A program made the position numbers and the translations under genes. Shown one piece after another: positions 54,065-62,921 of a DNA stretch of 64,000 bases (its first letter is position 1; every line of letters begins with the position of its first letter). Under the pieces are notes generated by a model. It was not told the DNA's origin. It searched no databases and saw only the letters and a program-made list of their open reading frames with translations. Source of the stretch: Collimonas sp. OK307 (GTDB lineage Bacteria; Pseudomonadota; Gammaproteobacteria; Burkholderiales; Burkholderiaceae_D); contig NZ_FOQI01000002.1 of the NCBI RefSeq assembly GCF_900113705.1, forward strand, positions 1-64,000. Direction: 5' to 3'.

Positions 54065-54536
54065 CCAGATCACTCAACCCCGGATGATCATCCGGACGCC
54101 GCCCAAGAGGCCAGTGGTATTTACGTTCGGATTCTTTAATCGGCAAGTCGTTGATACTGGCATAACGCCGGTGCATCAAACCGTTTTCATCGAACTCCCA
54201 ATTTTCATTACCGTAGCAGCGAAACCAGTTGCCGGCAGCGTCGTGGCACTCGTAGGCAAAACGCACGGCGATCCGGTTGCCGTCGAAAGCCCACAATTCC
54301 TTGATCAGCCGGTACTCCAGTTCGCGTTCCCATTTACGTGTCAGGAATTGCACGATCTGCTCGCGCCCCTGCGGAAATTCTGAGCGATTGCGCCAGATGG
54401 TGTCGACCGTGTAGGCCAGCGACACGCGCCGCGGATCGCGGGTATTCCAACCATCCTCCGCCATCCTGACTTTCTGTATCGCAGTCTCCCGGGTGAAGGG
54501 CGGGAACGGCGGACGGGCTTCGCTGGTTTGACTCAT
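54057..54536 (-). CDS. DUF1348 / NTF2-like protein
   Basis: The 159-aa protein matches DUF1348 almost end to end: [95 protein letters not shown] and [19 protein letters not shown]. It is a small NTF2-like fold protein; the role is unknown. AAGGAG precedes the ATG. It is divergent from an MFS gene, which may share its regulation. Confidence 0.9.
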   Translation of the reverse strand: MSQTSEARPPFPPFTRETAIQKVRMAEDGWNTRDPRRVSLAYTVDTIWRNRSEFPQGREQIVQFLTRKWERELEYRLIKELWAFDGNRIAVRFAYECHDAAGNWFRCYGNENWEFDENGLMHRRYASINDLPIKESERKYHWPLGRRPDDHPGLSDLGL

Positions 54537-54691
54537 GGTAAAACTCCTTGGTCGGGTTATGAATAGTAATCACAAAATGCAAATCCTGCTGGCGGCCATG
54601 CTGGTGACCATTTGAGCATTTTCGGGCAGCCAAAGCGCCGCATTGAGATAAGGGATAAAGTGTCGGCTTGATTTTTTAAAGGCACTTCAAC

Positions 54692-55915
54692 ATGGCAGAC
54701 TCACAATCCACCAAACTCAGCTCCGGCCTGGTGATCATGATGTCCATCGCAACCGGCGTCGCGGTGGCCAGCAATTATTACGCGCAACCCCTGTTGCACA
54801 CTATCGCCTCCCGTTTTGGCATTTCCAACGGCAGCGCCGGACTGATCGTCACCGTTGCCCAGCTGGGTTATGCCTTGGGCCTGCTGCTGCTGGTGCCATT
54901 GGCAGATATGGTCGAACGCAAGAAACTGATCGTCGTGATGACCTTGCTGTCCGCTTGCGGACTGCTGATCACCGCCACCGCACAAAGCATGGTGTTCGTT
55001 TTGCTAGGCACCGCGCTGACCGGTTTGTTTTCAGTAGTGTCGCAAGTACTGGTGCCATTTGCCGCGACGCTGGCGGCGCCGCAAGAGCGCGGCAAAGTGG
55101 TTGGGCACGTCATGACTGGCCTGCTGCTGGGTATCTTGCTGGCGCGTACCGTCGCGGGTTACTTGTCGGCGCTGGGCGGCTGGCAGACTGTTTACTGGTT
55201 CGGCGCCGCATTGATGATCGTCACCGCGATAGTGCTCGGGCGCGCATTGCCGCGCCATCACCAGGAACAGCATCTCAACTATCCGCGCTTGCTGGCATCG
55301 ATCTTGACCTTGTTCCTGGAAGAACCGGTATTGCGCACCCGCGCCTTGATAGGCGGGATCATCTTCGCCGTATTCAGCGTGCTCTGGACTTCGATCTCTT
55401 TCCTGCTGGCGGCTGCGCCTTTCAATTATTCCGACGGCACCATCGGCTTGTTCGGACTGGTCGGCGCCGCCGGCGCCCTCGCTGCTTCGCATGCCGGACG
55501 GTTGGCCGATCGCGGCCATGCCGCGCGTTCCACTACCGTAGGCCTGGGCCTGCTTCTGTTGTCGTGGCTGCCGCTGGTGTTTGCAAAGAGCTCGTTGCCA
55601 GGCCTGATCGTTGGCATCTTGCTGCTGGACCTGATGGTGCAGGCGATACACGTTACCAATCTCAGTGTCATCAATCATCTGCACCCGGAATCCAGGAACC
55701 GGCTGACTGCCGGCTACATGACTTGCTACTTCGTCGGCGGTGCTTGCGGATCCGTGCTGTCGACCTCGATGTACGGCTATGCCGGCTGGATTGGAGTATC
55801 GATGACAGGTGCGGGCTTGAGTGCAGCCGGGCTGATTCTCTGGTGGCTACTGGGCCGCAATGAGAAGGCAACCCACGTCACGCCAGGTTCGATTGGCGAC
55901 GCCAGCCATCACTAA
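54692..55915 (+). CDS. MFS transporter, drug-efflux (DHA1-like) type
   Basis: The 407-aa protein has 12 membrane helices, motif A-like LVPLADMVERKKLIV between helices 2 and 3 and NYYAQPLLHTIASRFGISNGSAGLIVTVAQLGYALGLLLLVPL, a pattern of YdhC/YgaY-like bacterial efflux proteins. Its substrate is unknown. It is divergent from the DUF1348 gene and convergent with the nitrate operon (24 bp between stops). Confidence 0.87.
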   Translation: MADSQSTKLSSGLVIMMSIATGVAVASNYYAQPLLHTIASRFGISNGSAGLIVTVAQLGYALGLLLLVPLADMVERKKLIVVMTLLSACGLLITATAQSMVFVLLGTALTGLFSVVSQVLVPFAATLAAPQERGKVVGHVMTGLLLGILLARTVAGYLSALGGWQTVYWFGAALMIVTAIVLGRALPRHHQEQHLNYPRLLASILTLFLEEPVLRTRALIGGIIFAVFSVLWTSISFLLAAAPFNYSDGTIGLFGLVGAAGALAASHAGRLADRGHAARSTTVGLGLLLLSWLPLVFAKSSLPGLIVGILLLDLMVQAIHVTNLSVINHLHPESRNRLTAGYMTCYFVGGACGSVLSTSMYGYAGWIGVSMTGAGLSAAGLILWWLLGRNEKATHVTPGSIGDASHH

Positions 55916-55938
55916 TCACAGATTACCGAGACCCGCGT

Positions 55939-58704
55939 TCATGCGTCTTCTTCGACTAATATTTCCGACAACAGTTTTTTAATCTCCGGAACGCATGAGC
56001 CGCAATTGCCGCCCGCCTTCAGGCAAGTGGTTACCTGCGCCACGGTAGTCAAGCCCTGCTTGCGCACCGCATCGCAAATGGTATTGCGTCCGACCGAAAA
56101 ACAGGAGCACACCGTGGCCCCGGTATCGGCGCCCTTCTCAATCGGCTGGCCGATCAGCAGGCCGACCCGATCGGCATCTTCCAGCTGTTCCTTGACGAAC
56201 AAGCTCGCCAGCCAGGCACGCGATGGTAAATCCGGGCGCGGCGACAGGAACACGCAAGCATCGATACGGTCATCGACCACATGCACGGCGCGATAGATGC
56301 CGGCGCTGGCATCTTCATATTCCAGCCAGTCGGCATCGGCAGCATCTACTCCGAGCAGTTTGGCCGCCCAGGCGCCACGATCGGCGATCGGACTGCGACC
56401 AGCCAGTTCGTAGCGATTAAAGCGGCGGCCCTGGATCCGCGTCCAATGCGTGACATCATCCAATGCCGGTTGGCTGCGGCTCAACACGAAACCGTACCAG
56501 GCCACCCTGAACTCTTCGACTCGCACCGGCGTGTGTTTGAACTCCGGCTCACCTGAAACCGGATCGACCACCGGATTGACCAAGGCTCCAACCCGCGCAT
56601 CTGATGCCGATTGTCCGTTCCAGTGAATCGGCACGAAAATGCTGCCGCGGGTGATGCCGCCGCCGTGCTGCACCCTGGCCACCATTGCTCCCCAGCGCGT
56701 CGAAATGCGCGCCAGCATGCCTTCGCGCACGCCGTACGACAGGGCATCTTGCGGATGCATGTCGACGAAGGATTCCGGTACATGATCGGCCAGCTTGGGC
56801 GACTTGCCGGTGCGCGTCATGGTATGCCACTGATCACGCACGCGGCCGGTATTGAGACTCAGCGGATATTCGCTGTCGGGTGCGTGCCGCGGCGCCCGTG
56901 GCGTAGTGGCGATAAAGCGCGCCTTGCCGTCGGCATGGGCAAAACGGCCGTCGGCAAACAAGCGCGCCGTACCCTGCTTTTCACCTGACGATGTGGTGAC
57001 GATAGGCCATTGCACCGGTTGCAAAGCATCGAATCCGGCTTGACCAAGAGCGCTTAGGCCGGTCAGATTGAACAGCCGGCGCTGGCCGTAGGCATCGCCG
57101 TTACGGAAGGCGCTCAAGCGGGTATGCTCGTCGAACACCTGGTGTGCCGCGCTGAAATCGAAACCCGCATAGCCCATGCGTTGCGCCACCTGGCACAGAA
57201 TCTGCCAATCGGCACGGGTCTCGCCCGGCGCGCTCAGGAAAGCGCGCTGGCGCGAAATACGACGTTCCGAACTGGTGACCGTGCCATCCTTCTCGCCCCA
57301 ACCCATGGCTGGCAACAAGATGTGCGCAAAGGCGTTGGTGTCGGTTTTTTCAATAATATCGGACACCACCACCAGTTCGCATTTAGCCAATGCCCGCTGG
57401 ACCTGGTCGGCATCTGGCAAGCTGACCACAGGATTGGTGGCGATGATCCAAACCGCCTTGACGCGGCCGGCTTCGATCGCCTGGAACAGGTCTACCGCTT
57501 TCAAGCCGGGCCGGTCCGCCATACGCGGCGCCTGCCAGAAATCCTGCACCGTTTCGCGATGACGGGGATTGTCCAGATCCATATGCGCCGCCAGCATGTT
57601 CGCCATGCCGCCCACTTCACGGCCGCCCATGGCATTTGGCTGACCTGTGATCGAAAACGGACCCATACCCGGCTTGCCGATGCGTCCGGTCAGCAAATGG
57701 CAATTGATGATGCTGTTGACCTTGTCGGTGCCGGACGACGATTGATTGACGCCCTGCGAGAAAGCGGTCACAACTTTTTGATTCGCGGCAAACCATTCAT
57801 AGAAGGTCTGCAAATCCAGCAGGTCTAACTTGCAAGCTTTAGCCACCGCGGCCAGGTCGGCGCAATCGACTTCGGCTACTTCAAGCGCTGCAGCCAGGCC
57901 ATTGGTGTGCGCCTCAACAAAACCGGTGTCAGCGGCATCGTGGCGCACCAGGAAACTGAGCAAGCCGTTGAATAGCCAGACATCGCTGCCAGCCTTCAAC
58001 GGCAGATGCAAATCGGCTAGTTCGCAAGTTGCCGTGCGGCGCGGATCGATCACCACCAGCTTCATCTGCGGCCGCGTCTCCTTGATCTTGGCGATGCGCT
58101 GAAACAGGATCGGGTGGCACCATGCAGTGTTGGAGCCTACCAGCACCACCAGATCTGCCAACTCCAGATCTTCGTAGCAAACCGGCACCAGATCGGCGCC
58201 GAATGCGCGCTTATGGCCAGCGACGGCGGACGACATGCACAGGCGTGAATTGGTATCGATGTTAGCGCTGCCGATGTAACCCTTCATCAGCTTGTTGGCG
58301 ATGTAATAATCTTCCGTCAGCAGCTGGCCCGAGACATACAGCGCGACAGCGTCAGGCCCGTGCCGGTCTATGATTGTACGGAAACCTTGTGCGACTTTAT
58401 CCAGCGCTGCATCCCAGGACACGCGTTGCAATGAGGATTGATCACCATCCTGCACCCGCATTTGCGGATGCAACAAACGCCCGTCCAGATCGACGGTTTC
58501 GCCCAATGCTGAACCTTTGACGCACAACCGGCCGGCGTTCGATGCGTGAGTTTCATCGCCGGCGATATCAACCTGGCCGTCGCTGCGCAACGTGGCGCGC
58601 ACACCGCAACCGACGCCACAGTAAGGGCAGGTAGTCTGTGTGCCGCCCTGCTTGCTGACAAGCTGGCTGGCTGCTACCAAGGGAAAAGTCGAGGCCGAAT
58701 TCAT
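55939..58704 (-). CDS. nasA: Assimilatory nitrate reductase catalytic subunit
   Basis: The 921-aa protein starts with the 4Fe-4S motif CPYCGVGCGVRATL...GRLCVKG, continues with Mo-bis-MGD domains (IIATNPVVSLPDADQVQ, QPNAMGGREVGGMANML, PLSLNTGRVRDQWHTMTRTG), and ends with a BFD-like 2Fe-2S domain (TVCSCFSVGRNTICDAV...GGNCGSCVPEIKK). It reduces nitrate to nitrite in the cytoplasm. The extra C-terminal cluster is typical of NasA that takes electrons from a partner flavoprotein, here encoded 13 bp upstream. It is the last gene of the operon and convergent with the MFS gene. Confidence 0.95.
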   Translation of the reverse strand: MNSASTFPLVAASQLVSKQGGTQTTCPYCGVGCGVRATLRSDGQVDIAGDETHASNAGRLCVKGSALGETVDLDGRLLHPQMRVQDGDQSSLQRVSWDAALDKVAQGFRTIIDRHGPDAVALYVSGQLLTEDYYIANKLMKGYIGSANIDTNSRLCMSSAVAGHKRAFGADLVPVCYEDLELADLVVLVGSNTAWCHPILFQRIAKIKETRPQMKLVVIDPRRTATCELADLHLPLKAGSDVWLFNGLLSFLVRHDAADTGFVEAHTNGLAAALEVAEVDCADLAAVAKACKLDLLDLQTFYEWFAANQKVVTAFSQGVNQSSSGTDKVNSIINCHLLTGRIGKPGMGPFSITGQPNAMGGREVGGMANMLAAHMDLDNPRHRETVQDFWQAPRMADRPGLKAVDLFQAIEAGRVKAVWIIATNPVVSLPDADQVQRALAKCELVVVSDIIEKTDTNAFAHILLPAMGWGEKDGTVTSSERRISRQRAFLSAPGETRADWQILCQVAQRMGYAGFDFSAAHQVFDEHTRLSAFRNGDAYGQRRLFNLTGLSALGQAGFDALQPVQWPIVTTSSGEKQGTARLFADGRFAHADGKARFIATTPRAPRHAPDSEYPLSLNTGRVRDQWHTMTRTGKSPKLADHVPESFVDMHPQDALSYGVREGMLARISTRWGAMVARVQHGGGITRGSIFVPIHWNGQSASDARVGALVNPVVDPVSGEPEFKHTPVRVEEFRVAWYGFVLSRSQPALDDVTHWTRIQGRRFNRYELAGRSPIADRGAWAAKLLGVDAADADWLEYEDASAGIYRAVHVVDDRIDACVFLSPRPDLPSRAWLASLFVKEQLEDADRVGLLIGQPIEKGADTGATVCSCFSVGRNTICDAVRKQGLTTVAQVTTCLKAGGNCGSCVPEIKKLLSEILVEEDA

Positions 58705-58716
58705 GTACGCTCCCGA

Positions 58717-59970
58717 TCAGGCGGCCTGGGCGCATAGCGCCTGGCCGAACAGCAATTGGCTACGCAACGCAGAAATATCGGTACGGTTCTGGATCATCTC
58801 GAAATACCATGGACCATCCTTGACGTCTCCATACAGCACCGCGCCGACGATATGCGGTCCGTTGATCACCAGCCGTTTATAGATGCCACGACGCGGGTCG
58901 CGCAACACCAGGTCTTCGCTGCCCTCGCCGCCGATGAAATCACCAGCGGAATACAGGTCGACCCCGGTGACTTTGAGTTTGGTGGCGGTAGCTTGCTGCA
59001 CATAACGCCGATGACCGGCGCCGGCCAGATGGGCGCCGCATACCCGCGCCTGCTCCCAGATCGGCGCCACCAGCCCGAAGGTCGCCATGCGGTGCTGCAC
59101 ACATTCGCCCACTGCATAGATGCGCGGATCGTAGGTTTGCAAAGTATCGTCGACCACAATCGCGCGTTCGCAATGCAGGCCGGCTTGCTGCGCCAGTTCA
59201 ATATTGGGGCGCACGCCAGCGGTCATGACTACCAGGTCGGCAGGGATCTCCGTACCATCCTTGAAGCGCACCGCGGTGACTTGCCCGGCGCCGACGATTT
59301 CAGCAGTTTGAGCGTTCAGTAAAAAGCGCAGGCCTTTTTGTTCCAAAGCCTTCTTCAACAAGATTGCTGCAGACTTGTCGAGTTGCCTTTCCATTAAACT
59401 GTCCATCACATGCACCACGGTGACATCCATGCCTTGCCGCATCAAGCCGTTAGCGGCTTCCAGGCCAAGCAGGCCGCCACCGATGACCACCGCATGGCGA
59501 TGATTGCGTGCCGCTGTCAACATGGTTTCCACATCCTGCACATCACGGAAAGCGATCACGCCGGGTAGTTGATGGCCCGGTACCGGGATGATGAACGGCT
59601 TGGAGCCAGTCGCCAGCAGCAGCCGGTCATAACGCAATTCGACACCGCCGCGCGAACGCACAATGCGGCGATGCCGATCTATGCTCACCACCGGATCACC
59701 CGCGTGCAGCGTAATGCCGTGCTGCCGATACCACTCAGGCGTATTGAGCATGATGTCGTCCATGCTCTTGTCGCCCGCCAGCAGCGGCGATAGCAGGATA
59801 CGGTTGTAATTGCCGTGCGGTTCGGCGCCAAACACCGTGATGTCATACAGGTCCGGCGCCAGCTTGAGCAGCTCTTCCACCGTGCGCATGCCGGCCATGC
59901 CATTGCCGATCACCACCAGCGTTGGCTTTTTGGCGGTCGATGGCGCGGCGGTGGCGGTTTTCATGTTCAT
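58717..59970 (-). CDS. FAD/NAD(P)-dependent reductase for nitrate reductase
   Basis: The 417-aa protein is a pyridine-nucleotide-disulfide-type flavoprotein homologous to the first third of NirB: FAD motif VVIGNGMAGMRTVEELLK, VAIG-like RLLLATGSKPFIIPVPG, NAD motif VVIGGGLLGLEAANGLMRQG and TAGVRPNIELAQQAG. By position it should pass NAD(P)H electrons to NasA, like NasB/NasC. I start at 59970, where ATGA overlaps the nirD stop; the longer open frame runs back inside nirD and is not supported. Confidence 0.88.
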   Translation of the reverse strand: MNMKTATAAPSTAKKPTLVVIGNGMAGMRTVEELLKLAPDLYDITVFGAEPHGNYNRILLSPLLAGDKSMDDIMLNTPEWYRQHGITLHAGDPVVSIDRHRRIVRSRGGVELRYDRLLLATGSKPFIIPVPGHQLPGVIAFRDVQDVETMLTAARNHRHAVVIGGGLLGLEAANGLMRQGMDVTVVHVMDSLMERQLDKSAAILLKKALEQKGLRFLLNAQTAEIVGAGQVTAVRFKDGTEIPADLVVMTAGVRPNIELAQQAGLHCERAIVVDDTLQTYDPRIYAVGECVQHRMATFGLVAPIWEQARVCGAHLAGAGHRRYVQQATATKLKVTGVDLYSAGDFIGGEGSEDLVLRDPRRGIYKRLVINGPHIVGAVLYGDVKDGPWYFEMIQNRTDISALRSQLLFGQALCAQAA

Positions 59971-60314
59971 ACGCCTACCCAGACCTTGCCTTCGCTGATG
60001 CGGGCCGGATAGGCGCTCACCGAATGTTCCGGTGCTTCCAGGCATTCCCCGGTTTGCAAATCGAAATGGTGCTTGTAGATAGGCGAAGCGACCACGATGC
60101 GTTCCCCGAGGCTGCCCACCAGGCCACGCGACAGCACCGCCGCCTCGGCGTTCGGATCGTAATTGCCGATGGCGAACACACGATGTTCGCCATCGATCAC
60201 ATGGAATACGGCAACCTGCTCGCCGTTGACCAATGCACAGACGCCAGTATTCGGTACGATGTCGTCCAGCGGACAAACTGCAATCCAGTTGCTGCTTTGG
60301 TGGTCATGATGCAT
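59967..60314 (-). CDS. nirD: Nitrite reductase small subunit
   Basis: The 115-aa protein is a Rieske-like NirD: WIAVCPLDDIVPNTGVCALV, VFAIGNYDPNAEAAVLSRGLVGSLGERIVVASPIYKHHFDLQTGECLEAP. The Rieske cluster ligands are absent, as usual for bacterial NirD. AAGGGAA precedes the ATG at 60314; it lies 19 bp after nirB, with which it forms NADH-nitrite reductase. Confidence 0.94.
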   Translation of the reverse strand: MHHDHQSSNWIAVCPLDDIVPNTGVCALVNGEQVAVFHVIDGEHRVFAIGNYDPNAEAAVLSRGLVGSLGERIVVASPIYKHHFDLQTGECLEAPEHSVSAYPARISEGKVWVGV

Positions 60315-60333
60315 GGCAGTTCCCTTGGTTCCA

Positions 60334-62910
60334 TTAAGCGGTTTCAACAACAATCGGAATATTGATGCGCTTGCGTTCAACTATCGTGGCCGGACGAATC
60401 TGGCCGCGCTCTTCCACGAACACCACATTGCTGTCGGCCTGGTCGCTATTGACGAAATGCTGGAAGCGCTTGCGCGTTTCGGCGTCGGTCACGGCGTGTT
60501 TCCATTCGCATTCATAAGTATCGACCACATGCTGCATGTCGGCTTCCAGTTCTGCCGCGATGTTCAGCTTGTCGTCCACCACTACCTGCTTCAGGTAATC
60601 GAGACCGCCTTCCAGGTTGTCGCGCCAGACGCTAGTGCGTTGCAGGCGATCGGCGGTGCGGATGTAGAACATCAGGAAACGGTCGATGGTCTTGATCAAG
60701 GTCGCTTTATCGAGATCTGACACCAGCAGTTCGGCGTGGCGCGGCTTCATGCCGCCGTTGCCGCACACGTATAGGTTCCAGCCTTTTTCGGTGGCAATGA
60801 TGCCTACATCCTTACCCTGCGCTTCAGCGCATTCGCGAGTGCAGCCGGAGACGCCGAACTTGATCTTGTGCGGCGCCCGTAAACCCTTGTAGCGGTTTTC
60901 CAGTTCAATTGCCAGGCCGACGCTGTCGTCGACGCCGTAACGGCACCAGGTAGATCCTACACAGGATTTGACGGTGCGCAAGGATTTGCCGTAGGCGTGG
61001 CCGGATTCAAACCCGGCCGCGATCAGCTCTTCCCAGATCAGCGGCAATTGTTCAACCCGAGCGCCAAACAAGTCGACCCGCTGGCCGCCGGTGATTTTGG
61101 TATACAGGCCGTATTTCTTGGCAACCTGGCCGACTGCAATCAAGCCGTCCGGCGTGACTTCGCCACCGGCCATGCGCGGCACGACTGAATAGGTGCCGTC
61201 TTTCTGGATATTGCCGAGAAAGTAATCGTTAGAATCCTGCAGGCTGGCGTGTTCTTTCTTCAGCACGAAATCATTCCAGCAGGAGGCCAGGATGCTGGCC
61301 GCCACCGGTTTGCAGATATCGCAACCGAGACCCTTGCCATGCTGTTCCAGCAGGGCGCCGAAAGTCTTGATCTTGCCGACTTTCACCAGATGGAACAACT
61401 CTTGGCGCGAATAAGAAAAATGCTCGCAGACATGGTTGTTAACCGCCATGCCCTGCTTCTTCATCTCAGCCTTCATGATCTGCGTCACCAGCGCCACGCA
61501 GCCACCGCACGAGGTACCGGCCTTGGTGCAGGTTTTCAGAGCGCCGATACTGGTGGCGCCGCCGCTCACTGCGGCGCACAAGTCACCTTTCGACACGTTA
61601 TTGCACGAACAGATCTGGGCCGTCTCCGGTAACGCGTCTACCCCAAGTCCTACCCGTGCCTGGCCGTCGGCTTGCGGCAGGATCAGGAACTCGGGCGATG
61701 CCGGCAACTCGATACGGTTGAGCATCATCTGCAGCAGCGTGCCGTATTCGCTGGCGTCACCCACCATCACCCCGCCCAGCAGGTATTTGCCGCATTCCGA
61801 CACCACGATTTTCTTGTAAATCTGCTTGCGCTCGTCCGTGAACTGATAGGAGCGGCTACCGGCTTCCTTGCCGTGCGGGTCGCCGATGCTGGCGACGTCG
61901 ACACCCATCAGCTTGAGCTTGGTGCTCATGTCGGCGCCGGTGAATTCCGGCGTGGCCACACTGACGCTGGCATCGGTCACGGGCTCTGCCAGCATATGTT
62001 TCGCGGCGATGCGCGCCATGTCATAGCCCGGCGCTACCAGCCCGAATATCTTGCCATTCCACAGGGCGCATTCGCCAATCGCATAGATGTCCGGATCGGA
62101 GCTACGGCAACTGTTATCGATCACGATGCCGCCACGGTCGCCAACTTTGAGTCCGCTATCACGTGCCAGTTCGTCACGCGGACGGATGCCGGCCGAGAAC
62201 ACGATCATGTCGGTATCGAGATGGCTGCCATCGTCGAAATTCATGCGATGCGTGCCGGTTTTGCCGTCGACGATCTCCAATGTGTTTTTTTGCGTATGCG
62301 CTGTAACGCCCAGCTCTTCGATTTTCTGGCGCAGGATGCGGCCGCCGCTTTCATCTACTTGCACCGCCATCAGGCGTGGCGCGAACTCGACCACGTGCGT
62401 TTCCAGCTTCATGTCACGCAACGCCTTGGCACACTCCAGTCCCAGCAAGCCGCCGCCGATCACCACGCCGCTGCGAGAGCGTTTGCCGCACTCCAGCATC
62501 GCTTCCAGATCTTCGATGGTGCGATACACGAAACAATCCTTGCGCTGGTTACCGGCCAGTGTCGGTACAAACGGATAAGAGCCGGTAGCAATCACCAGCT
62601 TGTCGTAAGCCAGCGTTTCAATCTCGCCGTTGATATTGAACGTAACAGTCCTGGCCGCGCTGTCGATCAACTGTGCCTTGGCGTTCAGCTTCAGTTCAAT
62701 ATGATGGTTACCTTCGAAAAAGCCGGGCGCCACCAGCGACAAGTCTTGCGCCGATTTACCGGCAAAGAATTCCGACAGATGGACACGATCGTAAGCCGGG
62801 CGCGGTTCTTCGCACAGCACCGTGACTTCGATGCCCGGCGTACCTGCATCCGCCAGGCACTCCAGGAATTTATGACCGACCATGCCGTGACCGATAACGA
62901 TGATTTTCAT
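60334..62910 (-). CDS. nirB: NADH-dependent nitrite reductase large subunit
   Basis: The 858-aa protein has an N-terminal FAD/NAD domain (IIVIGHGMVGHKFLECL, VVIGGGLLGLECAKAL), a BFD-like 2Fe-2S domain (ICSCNNVSKGDLCAAV...GTSCGGC), a second Cys segment (HVCEHFSYSRQELFHLVKVG...LGCDICKP) and the sirohaem/4Fe-4S domain with STWCRYGVDDS, GVSGCTRECAEAQ and VCGNGGMKP. It reduces nitrite to ammonium. The start at 62910 has AAGGAAG upstream; the open frame reaches 63015 inside the intergenic and transporter end and is not used. Confidence 0.96.
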   Translation of the reverse strand: MKIIVIGHGMVGHKFLECLADAGTPGIEVTVLCEEPRPAYDRVHLSEFFAGKSAQDLSLVAPGFFEGNHHIELKLNAKAQLIDSAARTVTFNINGEIETLAYDKLVIATGSYPFVPTLAGNQRKDCFVYRTIEDLEAMLECGKRSRSGVVIGGGLLGLECAKALRDMKLETHVVEFAPRLMAVQVDESGGRILRQKIEELGVTAHTQKNTLEIVDGKTGTHRMNFDDGSHLDTDMIVFSAGIRPRDELARDSGLKVGDRGGIVIDNSCRSSDPDIYAIGECALWNGKIFGLVAPGYDMARIAAKHMLAEPVTDASVSVATPEFTGADMSTKLKLMGVDVASIGDPHGKEAGSRSYQFTDERKQIYKKIVVSECGKYLLGGVMVGDASEYGTLLQMMLNRIELPASPEFLILPQADGQARVGLGVDALPETAQICSCNNVSKGDLCAAVSGGATSIGALKTCTKAGTSCGGCVALVTQIMKAEMKKQGMAVNNHVCEHFSYSRQELFHLVKVGKIKTFGALLEQHGKGLGCDICKPVAASILASCWNDFVLKKEHASLQDSNDYFLGNIQKDGTYSVVPRMAGGEVTPDGLIAVGQVAKKYGLYTKITGGQRVDLFGARVEQLPLIWEELIAAGFESGHAYGKSLRTVKSCVGSTWCRYGVDDSVGLAIELENRYKGLRAPHKIKFGVSGCTRECAEAQGKDVGIIATEKGWNLYVCGNGGMKPRHAELLVSDLDKATLIKTIDRFLMFYIRTADRLQRTSVWRDNLEGGLDYLKQVVVDDKLNIAAELEADMQHVVDTYECEWKHAVTDAETRKRFQHFVNSDQADSNVVFVEERGQIRPATIVERKRINIPIVVETA

Positions 62911-62921
62911 GGTGTCTTCCT

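Noticed and set aside
59971-60276. N-terminal extension of the FAD reductase gene
   Set aside because: It would overlap most of nirD in another frame, is Arg-rich and lacks family similarity; ATGA at 59967-59970 gives a natural coupled start.
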